Shown here piece after piece: positions 51,106 to 62,761 of a stretch of DNA of 64,000 nt. This DNA is from Nothophaeocryptopus gaeumannii (lineage: Eukaryota; Ascomycota; Dothideomycetes; Mycosphaerellales; Mycosphaerellaceae), in assembly GCA_031771865.1 (NCBI GenBank), contig JASISA010000002.1, forward strand, positions 1,054,001-1,118,000, written 5' to 3'. Made by a program: the position numbers and the translations under genes. Each line of letters starts with the position of its first letter. Within the stretch, counting starts at the first letter, position 1. Under the pieces are notes generated by a model, which made no database searches, was not told the origin of the DNA, and saw only the letters and a list, made by a program, of their open reading frames with translations.

Positions 51106-51745
51106 CCAAGTTGTCTGTCGCAGTCGTTCACTTGGTGTTTCAACGGAGCATCACTCCGGGAAGAAGTGGTTTCGAGCTTGTGAAAATGCCAAACGGGGAC
51201 TTGTTTGTTGTTTACCGAGACATGTCTAGCTCGTCGGTCCCTTTCCAGCGTACTCTCGAAGGTAAACGCGTGGTTTGGGGGCGTGAATCAGTGCCGTGGC
51301 GATGATTACTGTAGCAAATGTGTTCGGAGGCGAGCCGCGACAACAAAGTCTCGTGAAAGGTGCTGGCTGGTGACCAAGTGACGTAGCTCTCAGCTAATGA
51401 ATTTGTGAATGAAATATCACTTGACCAGTCGTCAAAACTGTTTGCTGCAGAGCATGTGCTTTGTCGCGGTTATGAGAGTGTCATGGGCTCTTTACTTTCA
51501 ACATGGACTGTGATGTACACATAGATGAAATAGGACCCGTGGAGTGTGTCTGAACGCTTTGAAGAATTTACCCGGCTTGAGCCAGGGCTTTGATATATTC
51601 ACAGGGACATCTCCTGCCCTCCACCGCAATGCCCAACCCTCGCCGGAGCGCTGGCCAGTAGTTCTGTGGCGCTTGTCGGTCTGATGCCTCTCACAGTCGT
51701 AATGTAATACCTCGTGGTGGTTCTCCTCTTCCTAGAACTCCCGCC
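51106..51745. other. Intergenic region
   Basis: 640 bp upstream of ubr1 and downstream of QCR9 (both minus). Contains the ubr1 promoter and QCR9 3' UTR; no clear element was recognised. Confidence 0.4.
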
Positions 51746-52143
51746 CTACTCGTCTTCATCCTCGTCATCCCCTGCTTGCATGTATTTCTGCTTGATGTCC
51801 TTCCATTGCCGCTATTCTCGAGTCAGTACACCTTTGCTTGGTCGAAGGGTCGAGCCATTCGCGTTCGTCGAAGGGGAACGTACGCCTTTGTTGACTTGAT
51901 CCCAGATAGCATTGGCGGTAGTGTCGAAGGCACTGCACTCAATTCAGTCACTCATTCCTCACTCCCTAGCACTCCGATCTCCTACATGTTGGTTGCGAAA
52001 GCGCCGATGAAGATGGTGGAGAGGAAAACCGCGTTCCTGTAGCCAATAGATCAGTACTTCGGTTGTCGCGGAAAGGGCTGGAACTTTTCTCGGTCGCACC
52101 TCTTCACGATGGAGTTGTAAATGCCAGCGAGAATTCCAGACAT
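51746..52143 (-). CDS. qcr9: Ubiquinol-cytochrome c reductase subunit 9 (complex III)
   Basis: Four small exons on the minus strand (52143-52100, 52036-51986, 51932-51884, 51811-51746) with introns of 63, 53 and 72 nt give a 69-aa protein, the normal size. It begins MSGILAGIYNSIVKRNAVFL, with the single transmembrane helix NAVFLSTIFIGAFATN in exon 2, then FDTTANAIWDQVNKG and RQWKDIKQKYM with an acidic end (GDDEDEDE). This is the QCR9/UCR 10-kDa family: a nuclear-encoded subunit in the inner mitochondrial membrane that contacts cytochrome c1 and the Rieske protein and is needed for complex III assembly. The start codon is fixed by the family's very short N-terminus. Divergent from pym. Confidence 0.92.
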
Positions 52144-52350
52144 CGTGCCGGTCGGTATTAGGCGGTGTGAGGGGATCTGGGAGGTATTGTCGTCGCGCGG
52201 TGCCCAATGCAGAGCTGTTCGAGTGGTGGTAAAGGAAGTTGAGGTGCCGGAGCGCTCGAAGTCTGAAGCCCCGGACTTCTCCGAAGCCGCCTCATGAAAT
52301 CCAAAGGTCAGCAAACTTGAAACGCATCATGGGGATTAAAACATTCATAG

Positions 52351-52371
52351 TCTGCGGTCTGCGGTCTGCGG
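52351..52371. repeat. Three 7-bp tandem repeats in the qcr9/pym promoter
   Basis: GTCTGCG repeated three times head to tail, about 85 bp upstream of the pym start and about 210 bp upstream of qcr9. Confidence 0.85.
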
Positions 52372-52456
52372 ACAACAACAACGAGGCGACTACGGTCGCG
52401 TAACGATCAGGAACAAAACCAAAATAATACGGCTATCGTGATAGGACGCTACGAAC

Positions 52457-53086
52457 ATGCCACCCGCCGCAGACTCGACGCCCGTCTCGAAATCAGGCAT
52501 CCGCAAATTGAGCAATGGAGACTCTGTCATTCCGGCCTCAACCCGCGCAGATGGCTCAGTGCGAAAGGAAATACGAGTGAAGCCTGGGTACAAGCCGCCA
52601 GAAGACGTCGAGGTCTACAAAAACCGTACTGCAGAAGCTTTCAAAAATAGAGGGAAGGGCGGTGTGCCTGGAGCCGCAACGGCGGAAGAGGAGAAGCTAC
52701 CATCTCATAAAGCAGCGACCTCCGCAGCCAAGAATGCGAGGAGACGTGAAGCAAGGAAGAAGGCCGCTGCGGAGGGAAAGAGTGATGAAATTCCCCAGGT
52801 CGTCAATGGCGACGCGAAGCCAGCGGATGAGAAGCCTGAAGAGGTCAACCCAGAGGAGCAGAAGGCCAAAGACGCACGGAAGCTGGGCAAAAAATTGAGA
52901 CAGGCTCGCGAGCTGAAGGATAAGAAGGAGAAGGGCGACAGCTTACTGCCGGAGCAGTTCGAAAAGGTGATTAAGATCAATGAACTCATCCGTCAGCTAG
53001 ACAAGCTCGGCTTTGACGCTGATGGGGAGAAGAAGGCGGCAACAGATGGTGAGGAGAACGAGGAAGAAGGCAAGACTGAAGGATGA
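52457..53086 (+). CDS. pym1: Partner of Y14 and Mago (PYM/WIBG) family protein
   Basis: Single exon of 209 aa. The N-terminal Mago-Y14 binding segment is clear: SGIRKLSNGDSVIPASTRAD followed by VRKEIRVKPGYKPPEDVEVY (residues about 12-53). The rest is a highly charged Lys/Glu/Ala-rich helix region (AKNARRREARKKAAAEGK, and ARKLGKKLRQARELKDKKEK) with FEKVIKINELIRQLDKLGF near the end, as in other PYM proteins. Known role: binds ribosomes and removes exon-junction complexes from translated mRNA in the cytoplasm. Its presence implies a functional EJC core in this organism, in keeping with its many introns. The stop lies 52 bp from the stop of the convergent gene on the minus strand, so the 3' UTRs probably overlap. 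Confidence 0.9.
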   Translation: MPPAADSTPVSKSGIRKLSNGDSVIPASTRADGSVRKEIRVKPGYKPPEDVEVYKNRTAEAFKNRGKGGVPGAATAEEEKLPSHKAATSAAKNARRREARKKAAAEGKSDEIPQVVNGDAKPADEKPEEVNPEEQKAKDARKLGKKLRQARELKDKKEKGDSLLPEQFEKVIKINELIRQLDKLGFDADGEKKAATDGEENEEEGKTEG

Positions 53087-53138
53087 ATTGGCGGTCCTTG
53101 GCCCCAACATCGGCCGACAATCTATCCGACACAAAATT

Positions 53139-53807
53139 CTACTTGATCTGAACGGTCATCAACACTCCCCGCCCTCGCAGCGTCTCTTGGAGTCCATATT
53201 CGGTCTCAATCCGAAAGTTAGTCTGCTCCAGGCCTACTTCAACCTCGACTCTGGAGACTGCAGGCGCAGCCACTGGTGTCGAAGCTGGCGTCTTGCTCTG
53301 CTTTCGACCAAACCATGATGACCTCTGCCGAGTCGCGGGTCTTGGCAGCACGCTTTTCTGGATCTTCTCCAAAGAGCTCCCTCCAAGAGCCGTTCGCATT
53401 TGCTCTCGGAGGTCTTGCAACGCTTCCTGCTGCGTCCAGAACTGCGTGCTATCGTATTCGCCCTCGAGCTGCAATAGGATCGGGAGATCATCTTCGGCGA
53501 ATCTTACCAGCTGGCCTTTTTCACTCACTTCCGCTGAACATCATCAGTACGATGCTTAAAACGTCAGAGACACTTTCAACTTGCCTTGGTCTGACGGCAG
53601 TATCAATAGCATCGATCTCGACAACCCATGTTGTGCCCGCTTTCTTATTTCTGGTATCAATCGGGCCACCAGCGATGCGACATGCTGCGATCTTGAGGCG
53701 CCAACTTCCTCATGAATACTGATGTGGTGCGCGGTTTTGGAATCTCCATCCCACAACTCGGCCTTCTTGCCGTCGGAAACGATGTCTTCGTACGCAGGCG
53801 GGTCCAT
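53139..53807 (-). CDS. Conserved fungal protein of unknown function, with a GC-AG intron
   Basis: Two exons (53807-53585 and 53533-53139) give 205 aa. The intron of 51 nt has the non-canonical but well known donor AG|GCAAGT and the acceptor TTCAG; it joins RSMLLILPSDQ to AEVSEKGQLVRFAEDDLPIL in phase. The start at 53807 (MDPPAYEDIVSDGKKAELWD) matches the usual Pro-Pro-Tyr N-terminus; the frame stays open further upstream without similarity. Conserved parts are EEVGASRSQHVASLVARLIP, a stretch LQLEGEYDSTQFWTQQEALQ, SSWFGRK and a C-terminal FRIETEYGLQETLRG. Fungal homologues are annotated only as hypothetical. The first half is helical and the second ends in beta-like strands; no membrane segment. 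Function unknown. Confidence 0.8.
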
Positions 53808-54677
53808 TTTTGCTGTTGGTCTCACCTCGCGGTCGGGATGTGCATGGCCCATATCTCCCTCAAGCCTTCCGATCTCAGGCCAACTTTCAAACTTCAGGTG
53901 ATGTCGGCTGTGACGGCGGCGCAAAAATGTCCCCCAAAGCTTATACCGGTCAGAAGGACGATATGAAGGAAGCGAAGATGGTGATGTTGCCTGAGGATAT
54001 CGTGAGAAGGAGCTAGTCAGCACAGAGATATGGACGAGATTGGCTGAAGGCTGAAGTCTGAGGTCAGGAAGCCAAACTTTTGAGGCCGCCCTCCCGAACA
54101 ACACGAGCAAATGTCTCTGCGCGAATTTGATTGCGCCCCGGTGCATCCCGCCAGACGTCTACGGCCCGTCTACATTCCTTCTCTCCATCAGCAAATGCAG
54201 GTACGGCCTCATTATGGAAATTTGTACGCTTCTTTGTGTGAGGGCGCAGCCTTGCTCAGCCTGCCCAGCCCGACCATACCCGATCGGGTCTCCGCGGTGA
54301 AGTGATCACAAGACATACGACCAAGAAGCTCTTTCGCGTGAACCACTCAGAGGTGCCTTTGTCTTCACGTAATACCGAATGCGAATACCCTCCGCGGATG
54401 TGAGTGTAGTCACTGCGCACGTGAAGCGCCCCAAGGCTCCACACGTCTTTGACTGGCGGCTCACACTCAGCCTTGCCAATAGCAAACTACTAACCACAAC
54501 CGGTAAGTGAATAGCAATCACCTATCATTATTTACCTTGTTCCAATATATCCACGAGATTGTTCCTTCGTCCCACGTTGACCGTCTTCACCTCTGCCATC
54601 TGCTCGCGTACTGCTTGCCCGGCTCTCCTCAACAACAATCTGTTAGAATAGTCCAGAGTGACTCGAACACCGTTAAG
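53808..54677. promoter_or_regulatory. Divergent promoter region of the GC-AG gene and flotillin
   Basis: 870 bp between divergent starts. A strong donor-like CGGTAAGT near 54500 followed by pyrimidine-rich DNA suggests a 5' UTR intron or long leader for the flotillin gene. No other element is certain. Confidence 0.35.
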
Positions 54678-56551
54678 ATGTGGTATCACGTCTCGGAGCC
54701 CAACACCTACCTGGCCATTACTGGTAAGTCAAGTGACTCTACAGCGCAGAGTTGTTATGCTGACGCACTTCATAGGCCCAGGTATAGAGAAGGTGTTGAT
54801 CACGAAGAAAAGATTCGTCATGCCGTTTCAAAAGGTGACTAAGATCAGGTATGCCTTGCTTGTTCTCACGCAAACCGCTATGCCCCATGCCGCTCGAGCG
54901 GACTCCATGGCGGCAATATCGGTCGATCAGAACGAGAGCTGACTGGGAGATGCAGCATCACGCCGTTCGACTTTTCAATGTCTTTGCAAGCTATGACTTC
55001 GGAGAAGTTGCAGTTCTCGCTACCAGCAGTGTTCACCATCGGTCCTGAGGATACCGTCGAAATGCTAGCGAAGTACGCTGTTCTCCTCACCGGCGACTCT
55101 GATGGTCAGGTCTACAACAGCAAGGGCCCTGTCGCTACGGGTCGATCTCACGTGCAGGATATTGTGAAGGGCATCATTGAGGGTGAAACCAGATCAATCG
55201 TTTCGAACATGGTCAGTACTTTTGCAACTACGAAAGTACGACTGAGAATGTGCTAATGGGTTGCAGACGATGGAAGAGCTCTTCAACAACCGCCGTCTGT
55301 TCAAGGCTCAAGTGATCGAGTGCGTCCAAAAGGAGCTCGATCAATTCGGTATGAAGGTGTACAACGCCAACGTCAAGGAACTCCAGGATATGGGCGACTC
55401 GCGTTACTTTGAGTCACTCGCTAGGAAGGCTCATGAAGGTGCCCAATCGCAAGCTCAGGTCGATGTCGCCAATGCCCGCATGATAGGCCGCATCGGAGAA
55501 GCCGAGAAAGAAGGCCAGACGAAGCAGGAGATCGCAAAGATTAACGCCCGCACCGCAGTTCTCGAGACCGAGCGAAAGGTTGAGAAGGCCAATGCGGATC
55601 AAATTCTCAAGACGCGAGAGATCGCAATTTCGAGAGAGATCAATCTCGAACAAATCGCCGCACAGCGTGCAGCCGAGCAGAAAGATGCAGAGCTGCAGAA
55701 AGCCGTTGAAGAGAGGCGTGCGGAGATGGAACTGGAACGTCTCCGTGCTACGACCGTCACTCAAGCCAAGATCGCGAAGGAGTCCGCGCAACAGAAAGCT
55801 GATGCGGATCTCTACACGCAAACCAAGAAGGTTAGTCTTTTCCACCCCAAGCACGCTCTCCGGATCTAGTCGAACAGCTGTACTGATGAGAGTATAGGCC
55901 GATGCCCAAAAATACAACCAAACCGCTGAAGCAGAAGCAGTCTACTTCCGTTCCGCACAAGACACCGACGCCGCCAACTACAAGCGCCAGAAGGACGCCG
56001 AAGCCCTCCTCGCCTCGCGGGAGAAAGAGGCGCAGGCTATGTACCTCATGAAAGAGCGCGAGGCTCAGGCGATGTATATTGCGCGAGAGAAGGAGGCAGA
56101 GGCTATGTTCCTCACCAAGTCGAGAGAGGCTGAGGCGGCGTTTTTGGCCAGAAAGAAAGAGGCGGAGGGACTGACGGAGTTGAGTAAGGCATATGGTCAA
56201 CTCGCCGAAGTACTCGGCGGTCCACAAGGCCTTCTCCAATACCTGATGCTTCAGAACGGCACCTACGAGCGCCTCGCCGCCGAAAACGCCAAAGCAATCC
56301 ACGGCCTCCAGCCGAAGATTAACGTCTGGACTACCGGCAACGATGGGAATGGATCAGGGGCGGAATGTGCTATGGCGCCTATTCAGAACCTCTTAAAGAG
56401 TCTGCCGCCGTTGCTCTCGACGATTCAGGATCAGACGGGGATGACGCCGCCGAGCTGGATGGCGAATATGCCCAACAAGGATGTGGAAGAGCCTGTTAAG
56501 CCTGCGAAGGCTGATCCGCGACAGCAGACGCTTACGAATGGGCATAAGTAG
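54678..56551 (+). CDS. floA: Flotillin-like SPFH-domain membrane scaffold protein
   Basis: Five exons (54678-54723, 54776-54848, 54956-55211, 55267-55830, 55898-56551) joined in phase give 530 aa. The SPFH (prohibitin-homology) domain spans about 1-190: MWYHVSEPNTYLAITG, GPGIEKVLITKKRFVMPFQK, ITPFDFSMSLQAMTSEKLQF and VIECVQKELDQFGMKVYNAN. A long flotillin coiled coil rich in Glu-Ala repeats follows (about 200-400, with several KEAxAMY/F units such as EKEAEAMFLTKSREAEAAFL), then AYGQLAEVLGGPQGLLQYLM and a flexible C-terminus. Known roles: oligomers on the inner face of the plasma membrane that organise sterol-rich microdomains near hyphal tips. The gene symbol follows Aspergillus FloA usage. 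Exon 1 is only 46 nt. A Ser codon is split at the second junction. Confidence 0.93.
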
Positions 56552-59500
56552 GATGGAAGCCACGAGGGAGGGGGAGGGGTGGAGATGATCCTCTTGCTTG
56601 GATGTTTGATACCCTATGTTGTCTTTTTGGAGTTGGGACGAGAAGGATGTAGTTCCTCGTGTCCGTAATATTGGATATGGGCTGTAGAATATCCGACACA
56701 TCATTTTTCTCCCCCTCGCCACATCACTGGTACCTCAGCCTAAGTCTCAACGGCGGTTTGATGAAAATAGCGGAGACTGGGATGGAGTTCAAGTCTGGTA
56801 TTTATAATTGAGTACCCACTCTGGACAGACTTGCTTCAGCTCAGAGCTTCTTGAAACGGTATCGACGTTCTGTCACAAGCGTTGTTCGTTCATGGTCTGT
56901 CGTCTCCTATGCAGCCCAGAATTTTGGCCTCAGGCTGAGATCTACATCGGGCCGAGATTTGACCTCACATCGACGCTCTCAGCTCTCGGCATACATGTAC
57001 AGGGACTATTTTTGAACTCCCATCTCATCGCCTACGAGATCCAGATACAATCGACTTGATCACACGACGTCCTATTCTGCTGGTCGATGACCTCTCAGCA
57101 TGCAGCGCGATCGCCGCAAAAGGATCCGTCGGACCTTTCGCCGTCTTGCAGCGCCAAGCCTGGACTGCACCTGGCGACGCGACCTGAGGCCCACAATACC
57201 ATGCTCTCGCTGTGAAGAAAAAGACATCCTACCATCATGATCTGCTCAGAAGCAATGCGATGGCGTTGGCGGTCTCATGCAGCTGTCTGTCGCGTGCAGA
57301 GCAATGCGCGCGCTCCTCGGAACTACTGCCGCGATCCCGGCCTCCCCGACGCGCCCATTGCAAATCCACGCATACAGCAATAGTCAACTCTTCCTCTGCG
57401 AGCAAGACCGACATGTTTAGGCGAGATCTACCAGTTGAAGGCGATAGTCCTTCATACAGAACATCTTGCAGTAGGGTCGAAGTCGTACGGTCGGGAAGCG
57501 ATCCCACCTGAGGAATTCTTCCTATGCCGCGCTGTCGAGAGTGAAGCAATCTGGCAATCTGGTTGTACCGATTCCTCCCTGGGTGGACGAGAGTTGCATA
57601 CTCACCGACATTGAGCGCCACACCAGATCTGTCACTTCCGGCTGTCGCTCCGCACTGCTGACATGAAAATGGTGCGTTGCTTGTTTGCGCCTGGACTGCC
57701 CATCGACGTCTTATCAACAGCTTTCCTGGACAGCCTTCAACGGAATCACTTTGTGATCAAAATGACATTTTTCCCCCAAGCTGGATGCATGATGGCCACA
57801 GTCTCTGGTAGCTTGCAGCGGGGAGTCGGAGGAGCGCTCCTTCCACTGACCTTCAACCTGTCGGTTTCATCAAGCGGCGCATGCCGGGCTCAGGTAATCC
57901 GGATCGCGGGCAATGCACAGAGAATGCCCTATGGCGCTGGATTTCGATTTGAGGGGCAGCCACAACTGATTATCCTGCCACGGCACGCAATGACAGCCGC
58001 TGTGAAGCAATTGAGCGCGTCGCTGATTGACACAATGATCATTGATGGGATCAAATTTATGGCAATAGCGAACATCATGTTGAATGGTCGCTTATAATTT
58101 GTATTGATACATCAGCGATATGGTACAGCAACACAGCGACCGTCGCTGAGGTTGCAGTGGCAGACAGATGTCAAACGCTCCTCTCCAATGCATATTCAAC
58201 TCCTGGAAATGCTCTTCGGATTCGAAGATGCTAGTCCTTGACGACTTGGCCACATCCGAAAACATGGCAAAACAAACCACCTTCAAACACCATCGTGATA
58301 TCGTGATGCTAAGTCTGCGTGAAGCAGCCTTCGAATGGCATATCGCTCTTGAAGCACTTTGCCGCTCTGATCGTCGGAGGATTCGAGAACATTCGATTCG
58401 TGATATGCTTCGGTTTCCTTGGCTTGCAGAAGGGTATTGCGGTCTGGTCCATGCAATATCGTTTTCGACTTGACAGCGAATTGGTATCTCGGCAACAACC
58501 TGTCATAACAATCAGTCCGGGAAGCATTGAGTCCAGTAACAAACAGCCGTACCACATCGCTCTGTCGTCAAGTACTCATGTCGCCGAATCTTCAGAGGAC
58601 AGCATTGATGCTTGTCTGTATAATTCGAACCTGCAACTGTCAGCGTCGAGTCATGATTAAAGGTCTCGTGAGAATCTTACACCAACAAAGAACGCAAAAT
58701 CGTACGTGCCCGCATTGATACTTGACTCGAACGTGTTGGCACATTCCCTGGTGCAGCAGTCTGACAGATCTCACACTCCACGTGTCTGTGGTATTACAAC
58801 AGCATGTGCGGCTCTTGAATTATAAACAAAGCAGGTGAGGAAGTGGCGGCGGCTTGTACGCCTTATCTTCCTTTCTTTTCGAGATCCAACAAGGTTCCTC
58901 TCGAGCCGTCCGGATGTCGGTGGTTGTGAATGATCGACCCCTTGGCAACGGGAAAGCAGGGTTCGCGCTCCGGTGCCACACCCTTGTTGTTGTACTCGCG
59001 TTATCTCGAATAGGTAGGGTATCGAAGATGCTGTTTGAGAAGCGTTTGAGGTGACAGGCAGAGAACGCGAAACCTCCAGCAAAGACCCCGTCTACAGCCG
59101 TCATGCGATCGAATTTGGGCACCCCATGACGGAGGGACCAGGGGTGTCTGCAGACGGGTTCGCAAGGATCAGTGACATCTCGTTCCAGCGAGCTGAGAGC
59201 AGCCAACTCAACTCCCGACCCCGACACCGCGGGCGGGGAGCAACAACAAGGGATAAATTATGGCGTGCCGAAACGTCAAGGACGTCTCGGTCCGCCCGCA
59301 GCGATCGACATTGTTGCACTTGAGGCGCCCTTCACCCCACGCTCACACTCATGCCTTGCACAAGGCCCGCCAGCGGACTGTCATTTGCTTCGTCTCACGC
59401 CCTGGCCACGAGAAGATTGAGGTGCGTACAGCAATCCTAGCTGGTCCTCGACAGCAACGGAAACGTCGCCGCTGAGGGATCCATCTTCTCTGCGCAGCGC

Positions 59501-61351
59501 TGTCCCAAAGTGAGACGTGGGAAGCACCGCCCTGCTATTCGAAACGGACTAGCAACGATTTCAAATACCGAGATCTACTGGACTACTTCGCCTTGTACTC
59601 AACAAGCGACTGCAACATCAAGACGCCAGCGTGGAGGAATCGAACCGGCCTTTACCAGCTTTGCCGAGCGAGCGACGGTCTCGTGCGCGGTTCTGCCCGT
59701 GAGCCTGGATGATGGGTTAACGGAAAGAACTTTACGACATGCTCAGGGGAAGGTCTAATCCCATTCCTGTCCCGGGCCCATGTCACGCTAATGCATCATT
59801 GCATAAGCGCGCCAAACCATGGGATTATCTGTAACAATCGAAACTTCTTTGAGCCGAGGCAAGCAATCAACACACAATGGTTAGTCGTGACGATTGGATA
59901 CGAACCTAGTGGAGCGATTGCCGTAATGTTCTCTTGCGAGAGTCTCCATATAAGTCCTCAGTCACGGCGAATGCTAAAGACCCTGGAACAGCCGAGCCGC
60001 GTATATTACTCGATTCGACACCCGAATGTTGGTCTCGTCCCTGCTGATCATCCTTTGGAAGCTTTTCCGAGTCCCCGTGTACCTGCACGAGCACGATGGT
60101 GCCGTTTCAATATCAAACGATGTTCCAGGAAGCCTGGCTTTGTCATTTGCATAACCTCCAACTCCTCGGAGACAACCACTGCTACGCTTTGTCCGCCGCG
60201 GTGACGGACAGCCTTTCAAGTCTGGTTTGTTCTTTCATTATCTGGCAGGAATCGCCGACTGAAGACAGCTCGAAGATTGGTGCTCTGGCTAATGTCGGCA
60301 CAATTCCCCAACGGCAGCTACTGCGACCTTGACAGCTCTTTGCCCGCTGCAGGTCACCTATAGTGGAAGCTTGATCAATACTGTACTACTCAACGAAAGA
60401 CCAAGCCTACCAGCAGGCGGCGGAAATGTAATCGAAACACAAACAGAAAAGCCAAGACGGAATCTGGGGAAACGAAGAACGAGCGAACGTATCGGCAGAC
60501 AGCCAGGCATATTCTTGCAAAGTTCACCTCGCAACCTTACACAGTATTCACTCGGCTCGACCGGCTTCCGCATCGAAACTTACAGCTATCGGCCAGGCAC
60601 CTTTCATGTTGAAGCTTGATTCCGCACCAGGGTCGAAAGAAACAGCAACATAACGTCAAATGAAAGCTTGAGCACCTAGGCTGGTCAAGTATATGCAGCA
60701 AGCTGGCCTTGCCTCATTCCACGCGCTCCTGGAAGACGAAGCCTACCTCAAGTCGTTCGTTCCTTTGCCTATCGACTTGCTCAAACCGCGTCGCCGTTCC
60801 TCATTTCGAATTTAACCGCGACTTTCGAGAGCATCCAAGCTTCGTCCCTCTGGAACACCATCTCACGGGACCACACCTCCACCAGCCCTGTAACGAGGGT
60901 CCCCGGTCCATCTCTCGGGGTGTTATATCCCTCTTGCACAATCCGGGCCGAGACTGAGACACCGTCAAGAGGGCCGTCGGCGACCCCACGACACAGCATA
61001 TCTCCCGGCCAACCTGGATGCTTCTTCCATCCGCACGGCTTCGCGTGTGTGTTACCGGGTCCGCTCTGGTGGACCTTGGAGGAGATGCCCTTTCATCTCC
61101 CTACCGCCTGGAGTTCCTGTTGACGGAGAGATGTAGCTTGCAAAACCCGCCTGGGTTCGGCCTACATGGGTAAGGAAGCGCCTTTGCAACGCGGTTGCAA
61201 CAATGGCACCTTCTGCTCGCTCCACCATCGCAATTATTACTGATTCACCATTGGCAGGTCGTCCCGTTCCTCCCCACCAACATGACATGACCTTTACCCC
61301 GACCCTGACTCGAGGCTGTCAGCCTTGAGACTTGAATAAGAGTCTACATTA
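56552..61351. other. Gene desert of about 4.8 kb
   Basis: No ORF here shows a recognisable family, intron pattern or consistent codon bias. The longest candidates (57235-57717 minus, 57663-58097 plus, 58820-59227 minus) overlap each other or lack protein-like composition. A short GC3-rich ORF at 60693-60815 (MQQAGLASFHALLEDEAYLK, 40 codons) looks more coding than the rest and may be a relic exon. Some sub-regions (58.0-58.3, 59.8-60.4 kb) are moderately AT-richer. It may contain decayed repeats that I cannot recognise by eye. Confidence 0.45.
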
Positions 61352-62761
61352 TCATGCGGTCTCATTCGGCCGACCTACGAGAGACCCATCACCGACGATA
61401 TCGCCAAGCTCTTCGCTGCCTGCCTGAGCTCGCTGCAGCCTCTCCTTTGTCGTCTTGAACAATCTCGGTATGCCGGTCTTCTCAAATGGAGCAGCCTCGT
61501 TTATCATTCTCGCCAGGCCTTTGGCGCCCAGCCAGATGATCGGCATCCCGTGGCCGTTGTGGCCAGCGATGATGTACGAATCGGGTCGGTCAGGTACGAC
61601 ACCCATGTGCGCATTGGAGTCGTAAGAGTATCCCATTACGCCTGTCCAGATTCTGTCCATTTTGGCTTCGGAGTCCTCCCACCCGCGGAATGTTCGCTGC
61701 ATGTATCCGTCGTAGTAGTCCTTTGCGGCGTCGATCAGAGCGCTATCATCGACGCTATCATACCATTGATCCAGGTGAGACTTGAACTTCGAAGCAGCTC
61801 CGCCGACAACTATACTTCCGTCTGGTCGTGGGATCAAATATGACAGTGTTCTGTCCTCTGATCGCTCGATATATGAGTTCGGGAGGTGAGGAGCGATTTT
61901 GCCTTCAGGCACGGCTATGCGACAGCAAATTCCCTTGCATGGAATGATGCTCTTTTGATACTCTGGAAGCAGTCCGGCGACGTAGGCATTGAGAGCATAC
62001 ACCACCTTATCAGCATGCATTGTACCTCTCGAGGTCTTGATTGAGAAGCCGCCATTCGGATCAGAGCTAACTTCGGTCACAGGAACATGGGTCTGCAAGT
62101 TCAGGTCGCCAGACGCCACAAGCGACTTGAGAATGTGCGTGAAGAGCTTGTACGGCCAAAGCATTCCTGCCGTGTAAGAAGCAACAGCTTTGCAGCCTTT
62201 CACACCAGAGATGATCTCGGCATTTGGCCCGTACTTGAAATAGACATCTCTCATGTACTTCAGGCTGTAGCTTGACATCTTTTCGTACACTTTCTTCGCA
62301 GCTTGAGCAGCCTCTTCGTTCGACCAAATATCGACTGTGCGGGCAAGCACAAAGTCGCAATCAATCTTCTCTTTCTCGATGAACGCCTTTATTGCCGGCA
62401 CATGGGCAATCTCGAATTCCGCGAGCTCAACTGCAGCTTCCAGTCCATTTCGCTTGATGTATGTTGGGATATGACCGTACAGATCGGGTCGTAGATGGCC
62501 TCCATTACGCCCAGTCGCACCATCACAAACGCCTCGCGCTTCAAGGATAGTAATCGATTGCTTCGGCTTCGCAGGGTCTCTATCCTTCGCTAAATGCCAT
62601 GCAGTCGCGGTCCCTGCGTATCCAGCTCCGATGATTACTACATCGGAGTGCTGAGGCAGCTCAGGCGTCGTTCGATGGTTGTGAAATTCATCCTTATCCT
62701 GGCTCCAGAACGCAGGCAGCGGATTGGGCACAGGCAAGTAATTGCGTGGCGCTGACCCCAT
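61352..62761 (-). CDS. FAD-dependent oxidoreductase (DAO family)
   Basis: Single exon, 469 aa, start ATG at 62761. The dinucleotide-binding fold begins at DVVIIGAGYAGTATAWHLA (GxGxxG at residues 45-50), with ILEARGVCDGATGRNGGHLR as the end of strand 2 and the DAO-type GRNGGH loop. Further DAO features are ADKVVYALNAYVAGLLPEYQ, a substrate-side strand ERSEDRTLSYLIPRPDGSIV, WTGVMGYSYDSNAHMGVVPD and the C-terminal FAD block IIAGHNGHGMPIIWLGAKGL. Fungal relatives with this N-terminus (PxxLPVPNPLPAFW) are annotated as FAD-dependent oxidoreductases acting on amines or amino acids; the substrate is not known. No signal peptide; probably cytosolic or peroxisomal, though the C-terminus (NETA) is not a PTS1. 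Confidence 0.88.
   Translation of the reverse strand: MGSAPRNYLPVPNPLPAFWSQDKDEFHNHRTTPELPQHSDVVIIGAGYAGTATAWHLAKDRDPAKPKQSITILEARGVCDGATGRNGGHLRPDLYGHIPTYIKRNGLEAAVELAEFEIAHVPAIKAFIEKEKIDCDFVLARTVDIWSNEEAAQAAKKVYEKMSSYSLKYMRDVYFKYGPNAEIISGVKGCKAVASYTAGMLWPYKLFTHILKSLVASGDLNLQTHVPVTEVSSDPNGGFSIKTSRGTMHADKVVYALNAYVAGLLPEYQKSIIPCKGICCRIAVPEGKIAPHLPNSYIERSEDRTLSYLIPRPDGSIVVGGAASKFKSHLDQWYDSVDDSALIDAAKDYYDGYMQRTFRGWEDSEAKMDRIWTGVMGYSYDSNAHMGVVPDRPDSYIIAGHNGHGMPIIWLGAKGLARMINEAAPFEKTGIPRLFKTTKERLQRAQAGSEELGDIVGDGSLVGRPNETA

Noticed and set aside
57235..58097. Overlapping ORFs (160 aa minus, 144 aa plus), one with a CQQC motif
   Set aside because: A single CxxC in a frame without other zinc-finger residues, no intron support, and overlap with the opposite-strand ORF.
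59636..59646. Perfect tRNA B-box-like sequence on the minus strand (GGTTCGATTCC)
   Set aside because: A T-stem and acceptor stem cannot be formed around it, and the only A-box-like sequence is a few bases away instead of 30 or more.
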